This document shows, one piece after another, positions 63,461-64,000 of a stretch of DNA of 64,000 nucleotides. A program made the translations under genes and the position numbers. The notes under the pieces were generated by a model. The model had not been told where the DNA came from. It ran no database searches and was given only the letters and a program-made list of their open reading frames with translations. Position 1 is the first letter of the stretch, and each line of letters starts with the position of its first letter. The DNA comes from Hybos culiciformis (lineage: Eukaryota > Arthropoda > Insecta > Diptera > Hybotidae), in NCBI GenBank assembly GCA_964007475.1, contig OZ023274.1, positions 27,743,090-27,807,089 of the forward strand, read 5' to 3'.

Positions 63461-64000
63461 GTAAAAAAAAAAAATACATATTTTTATTTATATTATAAAA
63501 AGTACATATTAGTTAAGATAGTAAATAAATTTAAAAATGTTTTCATTTTAATGCTAAAATCACTAAAATCACAAAATATTCTTTACTAATATTCTTTACT
63601 TAGTATTTTTATTCTAAAACTTTTTTTTAGTATAACTTTACAAAATTAATAAAAGAAATAATCATATTGAGTATGTAAAGAAATATTGAAAATATTTTGT
63701 CAAATAATGAAATAACATATTAGAACTTTACCATAAAAGTGCAAATTTGACAATAATGATATTTCAAATACATGATCAGTATTTCAAATTCTTTTATGGT
63801 GAAGCCGTATTATATTAAATTTAACCATAAAAAAATACAAATTATAAAAATACAAATATTGTTCAGAGTTAGAATGATTGAAATACAATTTGGCTAAATA
63901 AGGAATTTCGACTTTTAATTTAGTGATTTTTCGCTCAAAAATGATTTGTATCAGTAAATCGCTATGGAGTTTATGTAAGATTATTTCCATGTGTAGATGT
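63461..64000. other. CPSF6 intron 4 (start) with a small MITE
   Basis: The GTAAAA donor at 63461 opens an intron that runs off the window. At 63731-63799 a 69-bp MITE has ends CCATAAAAG and CTTTTATGG and an inner ATTTCAAAT phrase, related to the one at 52,568. No coding sequence is seen. Confidence 0.65.

Overview
The window is insect nuclear DNA. It is extremely A+T-rich, and its genes are short exons split by GT-AG introns. The clearest genes are an insect-type CPSF6, a MED28, a pancreatic-lipase-like gene, the 3' end of a CD36-family receptor, and two intron-containing tRNA-Tyr genes. The tetranucleotide tails, hAT remnants and Helitron also fit an insect. I cannot name the species; the protein-coding matches are to families, recalled rather than searched.

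Layout. From 1 to about 43.8 kb is a gene-poor desert of homopolymers and short A/T repeats. In it I can support two hAT transposon remnants (18,717-19,504 and 20,236-21,376, the second split by a long-TIR MITE), a hairpin cluster near 23.7 kb, a broken THAP-domain transposase relative (26.1-26.7 kb), one candidate terminal exon on the minus strand (28.9 kb), and a 5'-truncated non-LTR retrotransposon (33.4-35.5 kb) whose reading frame has only two stops. From 43.8 kb on, genes appear: a lipase-like gene (minus, 43,861-45,059, 5' exon not seen); a nested pile of elements right upstream of it (45.1-46.7 kb: TIR element, fold-back MITE, Helitron with an internal palindrome array); two tRNA-Tyr genes pointing away from each other (47.6 and 48.9 kb); the last four exons of a CD36-family receptor (minus, 51.9-53.3 kb); a complete MED28 (minus, 54.75-56.05 kb); and the first four coding exons of CPSF6 (plus, from 59,445, running off the right edge).

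MED28 and CPSF6 are head to head, about 3.4 kb apart. Both serve RNA polymerase II output (Mediator; 3'-end cleavage of pre-mRNA), but nothing seen here shows a shared regulation. The lipase-like protein and the receptor are separate functions (secreted lipid hydrolase-like; membrane lipid/lipoprotein receptor).

Most notable items: an in-frame TGA at the end of MED28 followed, in the same frame and across an apparent small intron, by a GC-rich stretch encoding an Arg-Gly tail; a Helitron carrying an array of CGCGGTTAT palindromes; related hAT-like ends at 50,610 and 57,400 that flank the receptor 3' exons and MED28; and a long fold-back element inside CPSF6 intron 2. No operon-like or defence-like system is visible.
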